This document shows positions 1 through 8,820 of a stretch of DNA of 64,000 nt, in pieces; within the stretch, counting starts at the first letter, position 1, and every line of letters begins with the position of its first letter. Source of the stretch: Planctomycetota bacterium (GTDB lineage: Bacteria; Planctomycetota; UBA8742; UBA2392); NCBI GenBank assembly GCA_019636195.1, contig JAHBYA010000008.1, forward strand, positions 62,001 through 126,000. Direction: 5' to 3'. Position numbers and translations under genes: made by a program. The notes beneath the pieces were generated by a model, which saw only the letters and a list, made by a program, of their open reading frames with translations, had not been told where the DNA came from and searched no databases.

Positions 1-1198
1 GCGCCCTGAAGACAAGTTCAACATCGTGAAGTTCGCCAGCGGCAACGAGGCGCTGTTCGATGCGCCGGTGGAAGCCGACGAATTGAACCTGACGCGCGCG
101 CTCGCCTTCATTGATGCCGCGCGCACCGGCGGCGGAACCAACATGATGGAGGCATTCAAGAGCGCGCTGGATAGGCCCAAGGACAAGCGGTATCTGGGTG
201 TGTACGCGTTTCTCACCGACGGCTACATCAGCAACGAGCGCGAGATCCATGCCCTGTGCGCCGAGCACGCCGGCCACAGCCGCAGTTTCGCCTTCGGTAT
301 CGGCAGCGCTGTCAACCGGCACCTGTGCGACGGCATCGCCGCGCATGGCATGGGCAAAGCCATCTACTATGTGGGCCGCGACGAAGACGGCGGGCTGCGC
401 GCAGCCGACGAGTTCTTCACCGCGATCGACAGCCCGGTGCTTTGCGACGTGCACGTGGACTGGGGCGGCCTGACGGTCGAAGACGCCGCGGTGCCGCGCG
501 ACCTGTTTGCCGGCGAGCCGCTGACGATCAGCGCCCGCATCACGGGCAATGGCAAGCACAAGGTCACGGTCAGCGGGCGCGTCGGCGGCCGTGCCGTGGC
601 CCAGACGATGGAGGTTGACCTGGACGCGGCAGCGACCAACCCCGCCATCGCCGCGCTGTGGGCGCGGCGCAAGGTGGATGCGCTGTCGGCTGAACTGTTG
701 ACCGACCCTGAAAACAGCGCGCTGATCCAGCAGATCACGCAAGTCGGAGTCGCGCACAATCTGGTCACGAAGTACACGGCGTTCCTGGCCGTTGACGAGT
801 CAAGGGTCTACAGCGACGGCAACCCGCTGCGCGTGCTGGTGCCCTGCGAAATGCCCGAGGGCGTGAACTTCAGCAGCGCAGAGCAGCAAGGGGCCAAGGT
901 CGCGCGCATCGAGACATGGGGCATGACATTGGCCGAAGTGGACGGCAAGGTGCACGTGGTCGCGATCGCCGACGGAAGCCCAGCCGCCAAGATGGGCATG
1001 GTGCCCGGCCAAAGACTGCTGCGAGTCAACGGCGCCGAGGTCACCAGCCTTGACCAGGTCGAAAGGCTGTTGCTGCAAGGCGACAGGAACCCGGTGCTGG
1101 AAACCCGCGTCACTGACGAAGGCCGCAACATCGACACCGAATTCACATTACCCGACCCCGTGGCCCAACCCGAGTCACAAACCACTGACCGCAAATAG
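1..1198 (+). CDS. VIT/vWA-type protein with C-terminal PDZ domain (5' truncated)
   Basis: The reading frame is open from base 2, so the window starts inside the gene and only the last ~398 residues are visible. The first residues (PEDKFNIVKFAS) match the middle of a von Willebrand factor A domain, and the following GGGTNMMEAFKSAL and FLTDGYISNE stretches are the later vWA strands (TDG motif). A middle beta-rich part is typical of VIT/vWA surface proteins of the inter-alpha-trypsin-inhibitor type. The last ~90 residues (VHVVAIADGSPAAKMGMVPGQRLLRVNG) are a PDZ domain. The protein is probably envelope-anchored, with its signal peptide outside the window. A strong terminator follows directly. Confidence 0.75.
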   Translation, partial: RPEDKFNIVKFASGNEALFDAPVEADELNLTRALAFIDAARTGGGTNMMEAFKSALDRPKDKRYLGVYAFLTDGYISNEREIHALCAEHAGHSRSFAFGIGSAVNRHLCDGIAAHGMGKAIYYVGRDEDGGLRAADEFFTAIDSPVLCDVHVDWGGLTVEDAAVPRDLFAGEPLTISARITGNGKHKVTVSGRVGGRAVAQTMEVDLDAAATNPAIAALWARRKVDALSAELLTDPENSALIQQITQVGVAHNLVTKYTAFLAVDESRVYSDGNPLRVLVPCEMPEGVNFSSAEQQGAKVARIETWGMTLAEVDGKVHVVAIADGSPAAKMGMVPGQRLLRVNGAEVTSLDQVERLLLQGDRNPVLETRVTDEGRNIDTEFTLPDPVAQPESQTTDRK

Positions 1199-1231
1199 TC
1201 TGGGCAGCACAGCCGACGGCTGTGCAACGAG

Positions 1232-1260
1232 GGGCCGGGCGATCATCGCCCGGCCCTTTT
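1232..1260 (+). terminator. Rho-independent terminator after the vWA-PDZ gene
   Basis: An 11-bp perfect GC-rich stem (1232-1242 with 1246-1256) and a CAT loop are followed by TTTT. It lies between two convergent genes and ends at the stop codon of the minus-strand gene. Confidence 0.85.
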
Positions 1261-1863
1261 CTAGCAGTTCATGTACTTCCAGTTGCGGGGTTTGTTTTCG
1301 GCGATCCACTCGATGGCTTGCTTCAGGCGTTTGTCGCGGGTGGCTTGCTGCTTGGCGCCGGTGATCCACTCCACGTACTCGCGCTTCTTGCTTGGCGAGA
1401 ACGCCGTCCAGAACTTTGTGGCCTGCTTGTTCTTTGCAAGCGCAGCCTTGAAGTCCGCGGGCACTTTGGCTTGCGCTTTTTTCGGGTCAGCTTTGGGCAG
1501 CTTTATGCCCGACTCGTTCAGAGCGACTGCCTGCTGAATCAGGTCAATCAGCACTTTGTCGGCGGGCAACTCATTTACGCTGGTGGCGCGCACCGCGCCC
1601 ATCGCCGATTCCGCGCGGTCGCCCATCACGCCGCTGGGATCCTTCAGCAGTTTGCCCTTCCAGAAAGCCATGCCCACATGCGCCTTGAAGGCCGCCATGC
1701 TGCCGACAATGCCCTTGTGCGTGAAGGCCGGCACACCCCACTTGATCTCTTCTTCAATGGCGGGGAATGCCTTGTGATACAGCGCGCGAATGCGCTTCAG
1801 GATCGGCTGGGCGAAATCAGCCGCCTTTGCGATGTATGTATCCACGGCTGGGTTCCTGGGCAT
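1261..1863 (-). CDS. YdeI/OmpD-associated family protein with DUF1801-like domain
   Basis: The 200-residue protein starts MPRNPAVDTYIAK. The first ~110 residues resemble the DUF1801 fold (KRIRALYHKAFPAIEEEIKWGVPAF, then a FWKG motif). The C-terminal part (VPADFKAALAKNKQATKFWTAFS, SKKREYVEWI) is the YdeI/OmpD-associated domain found in bacteriocin-protection-like proteins. The biochemical role is unknown. The start at 1863 was preferred over an upstream in-frame TTG/ATG stretch because family members begin near this point. It lies downstream of hsp20 on the same strand, separated by a hairpin. Confidence 0.75.
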   Translation of the reverse strand: MPRNPAVDTYIAKAADFAQPILKRIRALYHKAFPAIEEEIKWGVPAFTHKGIVGSMAAFKAHVGMAFWKGKLLKDPSGVMGDRAESAMGAVRATSVNELPADKVLIDLIQQAVALNESGIKLPKADPKKAQAKVPADFKAALAKNKQATKFWTAFSPSKKREYVEWITGAKQQATRDKRLKQAIEWIAENKPRNWKYMNC

Positions 1864-1907
1864 ACGCGCCTCCAGCCGCATTGTGGGCATGGTTGTACCG
1901 GCAAGCA

Positions 1908-1935
1908 AGGGGCGCGGGCGTTTGCCCGCGCCCCT
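1908..1935 (-). terminator. Hairpin, probable terminator of the Hsp20 gene
   Basis: A 12-bp GC-rich stem with a short TTT-containing loop lies just after the Hsp20 stop codon (minus strand). The T-tract after it is poor (TTGCTTGC), so termination is probable rather than certain. Confidence 0.55.
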
Positions 1936-1942
1936 GCTGGTG

Positions 1943-2371
1943 TTACTTCACGCTGATCTGCTTGGGCCCGTTCTTGACCGCGCCGGGCACCTTCACGGTC
2001 AGCACGCCGTCTTTCAGCTCGGCGGTCACGCCCTCGCCGTCGGGGTTGCCGGGTAGGGCGATGCGGCGGCTTACGCTGCTGACGCGGCGCTCTCGGCGAT
2101 AGAACTTCTCGCTCTTGGTCTCTTCTTCGTGCTTGCTTTCGGCCTTGATGTCGAGCACGCCGTTGTGGACGCTAAGCTGCACGTCCTCGCGCTTGAAGCC
2201 CGGCAGGCTGGCGCGGACGATGGTCTCGCCTTCCTTGCCCTGGCTGATGTCCACGGCGAGGCTGCCTTCATCCAGCGCCGGCATTTCTTCATCGTTGAAG
2301 AAACCGCGGAAGAAGTTGCCGAAGTCCGGAATGGCGATGGCAAACGGGTCGCGAAGTCGAATCTGTCCCAT
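1943..2371 (-). CDS. Hsp20/alpha-crystallin small heat-shock protein
   Basis: This 142-residue ATP-independent holdase binds unfolding proteins in the cytoplasm. An alpha-crystallin domain runs from about residue 42 to 130 (VDISQGKEGETIVRASLPGF, then the loop EEETKSEKFYRRERR). The hallmark A-x-L-x-x-G-V-L motif is visible as AELKDGVLTVKVP. The tail ends PKQISVK, with a PxxI-type C-terminal anchor. The start at 2371 follows AAAAGGAG at good spacing. No CIRCE element is visible upstream. Confidence 0.93.
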   Translation of the reverse strand: MGQIRLRDPFAIAIPDFGNFFRGFFNDEEMPALDEGSLAVDISQGKEGETIVRASLPGFKREDVQLSVHNGVLDIKAESKHEEETKSEKFYRRERRVSSVSRRIALPGNPDGEGVTAELKDGVLTVKVPGAVKNGPKQISVK

Positions 2372-2514
2372 GGCTGATCTCCTTTTCAATTCAACCACGA
2401 AGGCAAAAGCACCCCGCGTGCCAAATGGCAATCCGCCCATAAATGGCTGAACATGCGGCACTTGCGGATAGCGGCCCGGCGCCGTCCGGTTTGCCAAAGT
2501 TGCAGAAGGCCACG

Positions 2515-2542
2515 TTGCCCCTGTCAAAGCGACAGTCATAAT
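2515..2542 (+). promoter_or_regulatory. Leaderless promoter with a palindrome between -35 and -10
   Basis: TTGCCC (2515-2520), a 16-bp spacer and CATAAT (2537-2542) lie 6 nt before the GTG start of the TPR gene, so transcription would begin at or next to the start codon. The spacer holds the inverted repeat CTGTC-aaagc-GACAG (2521-2535), which could be an operator. Confidence 0.5.
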
Positions 2543-2548
2543 GACCGG

Positions 2549-3982
2549 GTGGACGCTGAAGGCGCACACCTGTTTCGGCACGCGCTGATGCGCGATGCCG
2601 CTTATGAGTTACAGCCGCCCGCCCAGCGCGCTGTGCTGCATGCCCACGCCCTTGAAATCATCGAGCAGGCGTTTGCCGACGACGACACGGCCCTGGACGC
2701 CCAAGCCCTCGAACTGGCGAATCACGCCGCCGCTGCCGGTGAGCCGCGCGGCCCCTTCGGCGCTCGCGAGTGCGAGTGGCTGATGCGGGCAGCCAAGTTC
2801 GCACACAACAAGTGGCGCGTCGCGGAAGCGGCGGCGCTGTATGCCCGCGCGGCCGGGCATCCCGCCATCGACGGTGCTGAGCGCATGCGCGCAATCGGTG
2901 CACAGGGGATGGCGCTTGTTGAGCTTGGCCACATGCACGCTGCAATTGAAGTGCTTGAGCAATCAGCGGACAGGGCGGACGTGTCTGAAGAAGTGCTGCG
3001 CCCGCTGTGCTACGCCTGTCGCAATATTGGCAGGCTTGACGACGCGCTTCGATACGCGCGAAGACTGGTGACGGCGGCGGAAGTGGGCGGCAACGCCGAG
3101 CGACTCGCACTTGCGCTGGACGCCGAGGCCATGGCGTTGTTTGCCATGAATCGCACCGCCGATGCGCTGCCCGTGGCGCAAGCGGCCTGCGCCCATGCGG
3201 CCGCCTCGGGCAATGCAAGCGTGCACGGCGGGATCATGGCGAATCTCGGCGTCGTGCAGACAAGGGCGTGCGCGAACACCGATGTGATCGCGACCCTGCG
3301 CGTTGCGTTGGCGATTCTTGAAGTGACGCCGGACCGCAGGACCACCGCCGCCGTACGGCGAAACCTGGCGGACCGGATGCGGGTAGCCGGACCGTCCCAC
3401 GAAGCGGTACACGAGTGCACAAGAGCGTTGCACGAGATGCGCGCTTTGGGCGACCGTCGAGGCGAGGCGATGGCCCTGCTGACGCTGGGCGGCCTGTACG
3501 ACGAACTGGGTGATCCTGTCGTGGCCATTGAGATACTGCGACAGTCCATGGACCGACTGCGCGAGACAGGCGACATGGGCATTCTCAGCTTCGCGCAAGC
3601 CACTTTGGCCCGTGCGCTGCGAAACTCGGGCCGGGCCGATGAAGCCCGGCCTGCGGCCCTGGAAGCGCTTACTCTGGCCCAGAGTTCCGGTTCCGGTCCG
3701 GGCGTGGCGTTTTCGGCGCTTGTGCTTGGCGACATCGCGCGCGAGGCGCGTTGCTGGCGTGACGCGGCAGAGTGGTACCGCCGCGCACACAAAGGCTACC
3801 AGGCAATCAGCGACTATGAACGCGCGGCCGTAATGCTGGCGGAGGCGGCGCACGCGATGCTGCATGCCGGCGACGATGCGGAAAACATCTGCTCACAGGC
3901 GGCTGAGGCCATGCGGGCCCACGCTCCGAAAGCCTTGCAACGCTACGAGGACAAGTGGCGCGCCGCCCGGGCTAAGTCTTGA
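2549..3982 (+). CDS. TPR-repeat protein resembling the C-terminal half of AAA/TPR regulators
   Basis: The protein has about 477 residues if it starts at GTG 2549. The N-terminus (LFRHALMRDAAYEL) matches the short linker that follows the ATPase module in large AAA-TPR regulators and kinase-ATPase fusions, but no ATPase or kinase precedes it. The rest is a run of about ten tetratricopeptide-like helical pairs (LYARAAGHPAIDGAER, AIEVLEQSADRAD, LLTLGGLYDELGDPVVAIEIL). The start was chosen because the paralog at 49622 starts at the same residue and both have a -10 box 6 nt upstream with no Shine-Dalgarno site. A longer frame exists from 2453 but looks non-coding. It is probably a protein-interaction scaffold of unknown function. 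Confidence 0.75.
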   Translation: MDAEGAHLFRHALMRDAAYELQPPAQRAVLHAHALEIIEQAFADDDTALDAQALELANHAAAAGEPRGPFGARECEWLMRAAKFAHNKWRVAEAAALYARAAGHPAIDGAERMRAIGAQGMALVELGHMHAAIEVLEQSADRADVSEEVLRPLCYACRNIGRLDDALRYARRLVTAAEVGGNAERLALALDAEAMALFAMNRTADALPVAQAACAHAAASGNASVHGGIMANLGVVQTRACANTDVIATLRVALAILEVTPDRRTTAAVRRNLADRMRVAGPSHEAVHECTRALHEMRALGDRRGEAMALLTLGGLYDELGDPVVAIEILRQSMDRLRETGDMGILSFAQATLARALRNSGRADEARPAALEALTLAQSSGSGPGVAFSALVLGDIAREARCWRDAAEWYRRAHKGYQAISDYERAAVMLAEAAHAMLHAGDDAENICSQAAEAMRAHAPKALQRYEDKWRAARAKS

Positions 3983-3991
3983 CGCGTCAAT

Positions 3992-4519
3992 CTACATGCC
4001 GGCCCACAGGGTCATGGTGTTGACCGGCTTGCCTTGCAGCTTCAGGTAATAGAACAACTGGCCCTTGTGCTGGCCCAGGTGCCAGATCATCTCGTTGCAG
4101 TGCTGGTACAACGTGCGCTCCGGCCCGCCCCAGGGCGGCGCGCTGCGCTCGTTGGCCAGACGATCTTCGCTGACTTCGCTCAGCAGCTTCATGCACAACG
4201 CCTTGTCTTCAGCCAGCAGTTTCAGGGCCTCGACCTTACTCTTGACCGCCGGCATCTTCTCGGCAGGCGGCATCATCGCATCCGGCGGAGTGTCCTGCGG
4301 CTTGGCGTCCGTCGGGAATCCCCAGTCGCCCGTAATGAAACCCTTGATCGTGCTGCCGCAGGCGTTGCTGGCATGGTGAAGCAGTTGGCCCACGGTCATC
4401 CAGTTGCTGCCGGTTTGCGGCTTCCAGTCGAGCGTTTGATCATCGACCTGCTTGAACAATCCCTCCGCTGCCCGATACACGCCCTCGGCGTCCTGCTTCA
4501 GAATCTCTGCGAGTTTCAT
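3992..4519 (-). CDS. DinB family protein
   Basis: This 175-residue four-helix-bundle protein is of the DinB/YfiT type. Candidate metal-ligand histidines are seen in GQLLHHASNACG and in the late helix MIWHLGQHKGQLFYY. Family members include thiol-dependent transferases, but most are uncharacterised. The start at 4519 is supported by AAAGGAGC seven bases upstream. It is convergent with the TPR gene. A second, more distant DinB-superfamily gene lies at 20132-20668. Confidence 0.8.
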   Translation of the reverse strand: MKLAEILKQDAEGVYRAAEGLFKQVDDQTLDWKPQTGSNWMTVGQLLHHASNACGSTIKGFITGDWGFPTDAKPQDTPPDAMMPPAEKMPAVKSKVEALKLLAEDKALCMKLLSEVSEDRLANERSAPPWGGPERTLYQHCNEMIWHLGQHKGQLFYYLKLQGKPVNTMTLWAGM

Positions 4520-4606
4520 GACTGCTCCTTTGGACACACGATAGTTTCCACTGCAACCTTGTCGCAGGTGGACCGGCCGAAAAGGCTACAACTGGTTGCG
4601 ACACTA

Positions 4607-4960
4607 CTAGTCGGTTGCGAAAACTCCCATGCGGTTGCCCGCCGGGTCCTCAAAGTACGCGTAGCTGGCGCCGTGGCCGGGAATGGCAGTCTTGCCCTTG
4701 ATCGTCTTGCCGCCCGCCTTCTCAATTTCGGCCAGCTTGGCGTTGACGTCATCACAGTACAGCACCAGCACCGTGCCTTCTCGCGACGGCCTGGCGTCAG
4801 TGTCCAGCGCGCCCTGGATGTTGCCGGCGTCAAAGAATTCGTAGGTGTCGGCCATCGGCTTGAACGTCCAGCCGAACAGCTTGGCGTAAAACGCCTTGCT
4901 GGCGGCCATGTCGATGGCGGCGACTTCAATGTGGCACACATGCCCGAGATTGTATCCCAT
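4607..4960 (-). CDS. VOC (glyoxalase-fold) family protein
   Basis: The 117-residue protein has the usual paired beta-alpha-beta-beta-beta modules: HIEVAAIDMAASKAFYAKLFGW at the N-terminus and SYAYFEDPAGNRMGVF at the end. Putative metal ligands are the early His, an internal Glu and the late positions of the second module. The substrate is unknown. It is the second gene of a pair, beginning 8 nt after the SDR stop codon with AGGAGAGGG as ribosome binding site. Confidence 0.85.
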   Translation of the reverse strand: MGYNLGHVCHIEVAAIDMAASKAFYAKLFGWTFKPMADTYEFFDAGNIQGALDTDARPSREGTVLVLYCDDVNAKLAEIEKAGGKTIKGKTAIPGHGASYAYFEDPAGNRMGVFATD

Positions 4961-4968
4961 TCCCTCTC

Positions 4969-5769
4969 CTAAGATTTGTGCTCGGCGCTGCGGGCCTGCT
5001 TGCGGCCTTTGTGCATGCCCTTGGCCTGCATGGCCATGAACCAGTCAAAAATCCAGCGTGGCGTGGCAAGGCCAAGCCTGACCAGCGCCAACAACGACCA
5101 GGGGAAGTGGGTAATCCGGCACCCGCGCCGGATTGCCTTGATGATGCGCCGAGCCGCCGGGCCCACCTCCATCAGGAACGGCATGTCAAAGTCATTGCGG
5201 TCGGTCAGCGGCGTGCGCACAAAGCCCGGGCACACCGTCGTCACCTTCACGCCTGTGGGGCGCAGCTCAAGGCGCAGGCTTTCAAGGTGTATGCGCTGGG
5301 CGGCTTTGCTGCCCGCGTAGCCCGCGTCCTGGGGCAGCCCCTGGTAACTGGCAAGACTGGAGACACCCACCAGATGGCCGCGCTTGCGCGCGATCATGCC
5401 CGGCAGCACGGCGTAAAACGCATGGGTCATGCCCAGAACATTGGTGCGGTAAATCTGCTCGGTGACGGCGGCATCAAATGCCAGCGCCTCTCGCGGCGCG
5501 CCGATGCCCGCGTTGGCGACCATGCACTCGATCGGCCCCAGTGCGCCCTCAATCTTTGCGACCGCGGCCTGCACTGCGGCGAAGTCGCCCACGTCGCAGG
5601 GCGCGGCGCAGGCGCCTGGGCCGATCTCGCCGGACAGCTTCTCAAGCAGTTCTGCGTTGCGGGCAATCAGCCCCACCTTGACGCCCTGTCCCGCCAGCTG
5701 TTTTGCCAGCTCACGCCCGATGCCGGTGCTGGCGCCGGTGATCGCGACCACGCCGTACGGAAAGCCCAT
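4969..5769 (-). CDS. Short-chain dehydrogenase/reductase (SDR)
   Basis: The protein is a 266-residue classical SDR. The NAD(P) motif is TGASTGIG near residue 12, the NAG motif follows at about residue 90, and the active site shows a Ser in GVSSLASY with YAGSKAA (YxxxK). The substrate cannot be told from sequence. The start at 5769 has AAAGGAGC at proper spacing. It is translated ahead of the VOC gene in what looks like a two-gene operon. Confidence 0.9.
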   Translation of the reverse strand: MGFPYGVVAITGASTGIGRELAKQLAGQGVKVGLIARNAELLEKLSGEIGPGACAAPCDVGDFAAVQAAVAKIEGALGPIECMVANAGIGAPREALAFDAAVTEQIYRTNVLGMTHAFYAVLPGMIARKRGHLVGVSSLASYQGLPQDAGYAGSKAAQRIHLESLRLELRPTGVKVTTVCPGFVRTPLTDRNDFDMPFLMEVGPAARRIIKAIRRGCRITHFPWSLLALVRLGLATPRWIFDWFMAMQAKGMHKGRKQARSAEHKS

Positions 5770-5849
5770 GCCTGCTCCTTTGTCATCCACTTCATACCTT
5801 GCTTGCGCCTGCCGCCAATGGATGATGCTGCACTCCCGCCGGAGAGCGC

Positions 5850-8816
5850 ATGTCCTCCCAGACCGAGTTCTCGTTTCAAGTCAACTGGCTTGACTCTGAC
5901 GACGGCAAGAACGCCGACCCGCTGCTGGTTACCAGCTTTCGCGGCATTGAAGAGATCGAACGAACCTACGAGTACCGCATCAGCCTGATCAGCCGCGCCG
6001 AGCCCGCGAAGTTCCGGAACATCCTGCGCCGCCACGCGCGGCTTGAGATCCGGCACGAGGTCAAGACCCGCGGCGGCACAGGCCGCAGCACACGGCGCGT
6101 GCACGGCATGCTGCGCAGTTTTGAGCTGCGCGGCCATGACGGCACCAGCTACCAGTACCACGCCGTGCTGGTGCCGCGCCTTTGGCGCGCCAGCCAGGCC
6201 CGCCGCAGCCGGGTGTTTGTGGACAAGCCGCTGTGGGACATCCTTCAGGCGACGTTCAACGCCCAGACCGGCGTTGACGTCGTGTTTGAGCGCGACCGCG
6301 TGTCCGGGGGCCTGAACCCGACGCGGGCGTTCACGATGCAGTTCAACGAGCGCGACCTGGACTTTCTGGCGCGCTGGCTTGAGTTCTATGGCGTCAGCTA
6401 CTACTTCCGGCAGGAAGAGGACAACGAAGTCGCGGTCTTTACCAACGCCCGTGAAGGCTTTCCGGCCCTGCCGGTCGGCAGCGACAACACGCTGGCCTAC
6501 GTGCGCGAACATGAAGCCGACCGGGCCCGCGAAGCCGTGCGCAGCGTGAAGTGGCGCGAGGCGCTGGTGCCCGAGGTGCTGACGATCGCGGACTTCAAGG
6601 CGGATGCGCCCGCTGAGCCGTTTCGCGAAAGCATTGACGTGGGCACGCCCGGCACCGGCACCCACGTCGAGATTGACAGCGACACCAGCACCTTCGACCA
6701 CAACGACATCCTCGAAATCCGGCGCGACGAGCAGCACGGCTTGAACTACCGCCTGTACGGCGAAAGCGACGTGCGGGCAATGGCGGCCGGCTACGTGGTC
6801 AAGCTCAGCCCGAACCCGGTAGATGCCGCGGGCACCGAGTACCTGCTGGTGCGCGTGACCCACAGCGGCACGCAAAGCGTGGACATTTCCAGCGGCAAGG
6901 GCAGCGGCGCGCAGTACCGCAACGAGTGGGTGGCGATACCCAACGTGCTGGTGTACCGGCCGCCGCGCCGCACGCCGCGGCCGCAGGTAGTGGGCCTGCT
7001 GCACGGCGTGGTCGAAAACGAAGACGGCAGCGACTACCCCGGCATTGACGGCGACGGTTACTACCGTGTGCGCCTTTTCTTTGACCACGGCTCAAGCACG
7101 AACAGCGCTTCATGCCCGATCCGCAAGATGGAGCCCTATGGCGGGCCGGACCGCGGCATGCACATGCCGCTGATCAACGGCACTGAGGTTGTGGTCGCGT
7201 TTTCCGGCGGTGACCCGGACCGCCCCCTGATTGTGGGCGCCCTGGCGGGCCCCACCCAGGCCAGCCCGGTGATCAACACCAACCGCGACCAGACGATGAT
7301 CCGGACCAAGGCCACGCGCATCGTGATGCAGGACCTGCAAAGCGAAGAAAGCATCACGCTCAGCACCGATGGCACGTTCGCCGGTGTCGGCCTGGGGCCG
7401 CTCACGGATGCAAGTTTCCAGGTCGGCACCAGCGCCAAGTCGCTCAGCAACATCTCGTCGCTGGCGGCGATGGACACGCAGATCGCGCTGCTGACCAAAG
7501 TGATGCAGGGCGTGGTCGGCGTGAGCATCGGCAGCATGCGGCAGGTCTCGATCGTGTCCGGCCACCCGCTGATCCAGGCCGCGATCGCGACCCTGATGAC
7601 CTCGCTCGCCATCGGCTACAAGTACGAGACCGACGCCAAGCGCAGCGGCAGCCAGCCGGCGGGCGTGGCGCACATCGTGATGCCGATCTTGAACCTCGTG
7701 ATCACGCTGGCGATCGTACAGGTACAGACCAAGCTGCTGGCGCGGACAATTGAGAAAGGAATCAAGGTCAAGTTGACACCGCGAGGCGGCAAGTGGCCCG
7801 CACGCGGCAAGCGCATCCTCAACAGCAGCAGCGCGCTGATCGCAGGCGTCAAGAAGGCCGCCTCGTTCATGGCTGCGCTGGTGACGTTGAAGGGCTTTCA
7901 GGAGGCCGTCAGCCGCGCCAAGTCGATCGACGGCGGCCCCGAGGAAGAAGAGATTCACGGCATCAGCCTTGTGCGCAGCGGCAGCGGCGCGCAACTGCAT
8001 ATGCTGGGCAGCGGCAAGAGCATTTTCATCGCCACCGACAGCGGCAGCATCGACTTTGTGGCCGACCGTGACATCACCAACCACGCCAACTACTGGCTGG
8101 CAACCGCGCACCTGGCGCTGGTGATGCAGGTGATCGGGCAAGACAACCAGCCCGCCGGTTGCGGGCTGGAAATCAGCACCAGCAACGCCGGGCTGCTCGG
8201 GCCGGGTGACTTCCCACCCACCAGCGTGCGCGTGGGCAAGGACTTTGCCAGCATCGGCTACAAGGTGCATGGCGCGTACTCACCGACCAGCCAGGGCACG
8301 GGCATCATCATCAAGGACGGCGAAACCACGATCACGAGCAAGGAAACCGTGATCGAGACCAACGACCACAAGATCGGCGTGTACGTCGGGGCCGCGGGCG
8401 CGGGCGTGTTCGGCGGCGACAAGGACATCGTGATCCAGAGCAAGGCCGGCAAGGTCACCTTGAGCAGCGGCGGCATCGAGGTGGTTGACATGCAGGGCAA
8501 GGGCATCACGCTGCAGGCCAAGGGAAAAGTCACGATTGAGGCTTCACAGGCGCTGGAGCTTTCGGGTGCCCAGGTGAAGATCGGCGGCAACAGCGTCGCC
8601 ATCGACGGCCCAAACGTGAAGATCAACGGCCAGGGCATGGCGGCCATGGGCGGCAGCGCGCCTGTGCCGCCGGTGGTTCTGCCCGCCGTCCCAGCCGTCG
8701 CACCGCCGCTGGTGCCGTCGCCGCCGGCTGTGTCTGAGCAGGCGGTGGACTCGGTAGATGCGGCGGCAGTAAGCCGCGTAAGCCAGTTGATCAACTTCTT
8801 CAAGAACAGGCTGTAG
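5850..8816 (+). CDS. vgrG: VgrG spike protein of a type VI secretion system, with hydrophobic insertion
   Basis: The 988-residue protein is the trimeric membrane-puncturing tip of a T6SS or related contractile injection system. The gp27-like part (residues ~1-370) includes TYEYRISLIS and ERDLDFLARWLEFYGVSYYF. The gp5-type OB fold follows at ~375-470 (DGDGYYRVRLFFDHG, MHMPLINGTEVVVAFSGGDPDRPLIVGAL). The C-terminal repetitive DUF2345-like needle is at ~705-925 (GKGITLQAKGKVTIEAS) and ends in a Pro/Val-rich tail. About 160 residues (~540-700) interrupt the needle with hydrophobic helices (see findings). The start has CCGGAG upstream. No other T6SS core genes are in the window, so this is an orphan vgrG island with its partner at 8821. 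Confidence 0.92.
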   Translation: MSSQTEFSFQVNWLDSDDGKNADPLLVTSFRGIEEIERTYEYRISLISRAEPAKFRNILRRHARLEIRHEVKTRGGTGRSTRRVHGMLRSFELRGHDGTSYQYHAVLVPRLWRASQARRSRVFVDKPLWDILQATFNAQTGVDVVFERDRVSGGLNPTRAFTMQFNERDLDFLARWLEFYGVSYYFRQEEDNEVAVFTNAREGFPALPVGSDNTLAYVREHEADRAREAVRSVKWREALVPEVLTIADFKADAPAEPFRESIDVGTPGTGTHVEIDSDTSTFDHNDILEIRRDEQHGLNYRLYGESDVRAMAAGYVVKLSPNPVDAAGTEYLLVRVTHSGTQSVDISSGKGSGAQYRNEWVAIPNVLVYRPPRRTPRPQVVGLLHGVVENEDGSDYPGIDGDGYYRVRLFFDHGSSTNSASCPIRKMEPYGGPDRGMHMPLINGTEVVVAFSGGDPDRPLIVGALAGPTQASPVINTNRDQTMIRTKATRIVMQDLQSEESITLSTDGTFAGVGLGPLTDASFQVGTSAKSLSNISSLAAMDTQIALLTKVMQGVVGVSIGSMRQVSIVSGHPLIQAAIATLMTSLAIGYKYETDAKRSGSQPAGVAHIVMPILNLVITLAIVQVQTKLLARTIEKGIKVKLTPRGGKWPARGKRILNSSSALIAGVKKAASFMAALVTLKGFQEAVSRAKSIDGGPEEEEIHGISLVRSGSGAQLHMLGSGKSIFIATDSGSIDFVADRDITNHANYWLATAHLALVMQVIGQDNQPAGCGLEISTSNAGLLGPGDFPPTSVRVGKDFASIGYKVHGAYSPTSQGTGIIIKDGETTITSKETVIETNDHKIGVYVGAAGAGVFGGDKDIVIQSKAGKVTLSSGGIEVVDMQGKGITLQAKGKVTIEASQALELSGAQVKIGGNSVAIDGPNVKINGQGMAAMGGSAPVPPVVLPAVPAVAPPLVPSPPAVSEQAVDSVDAAAVSRVSQLINFFKNRL

Positions 8817-8820
8817 AAGC

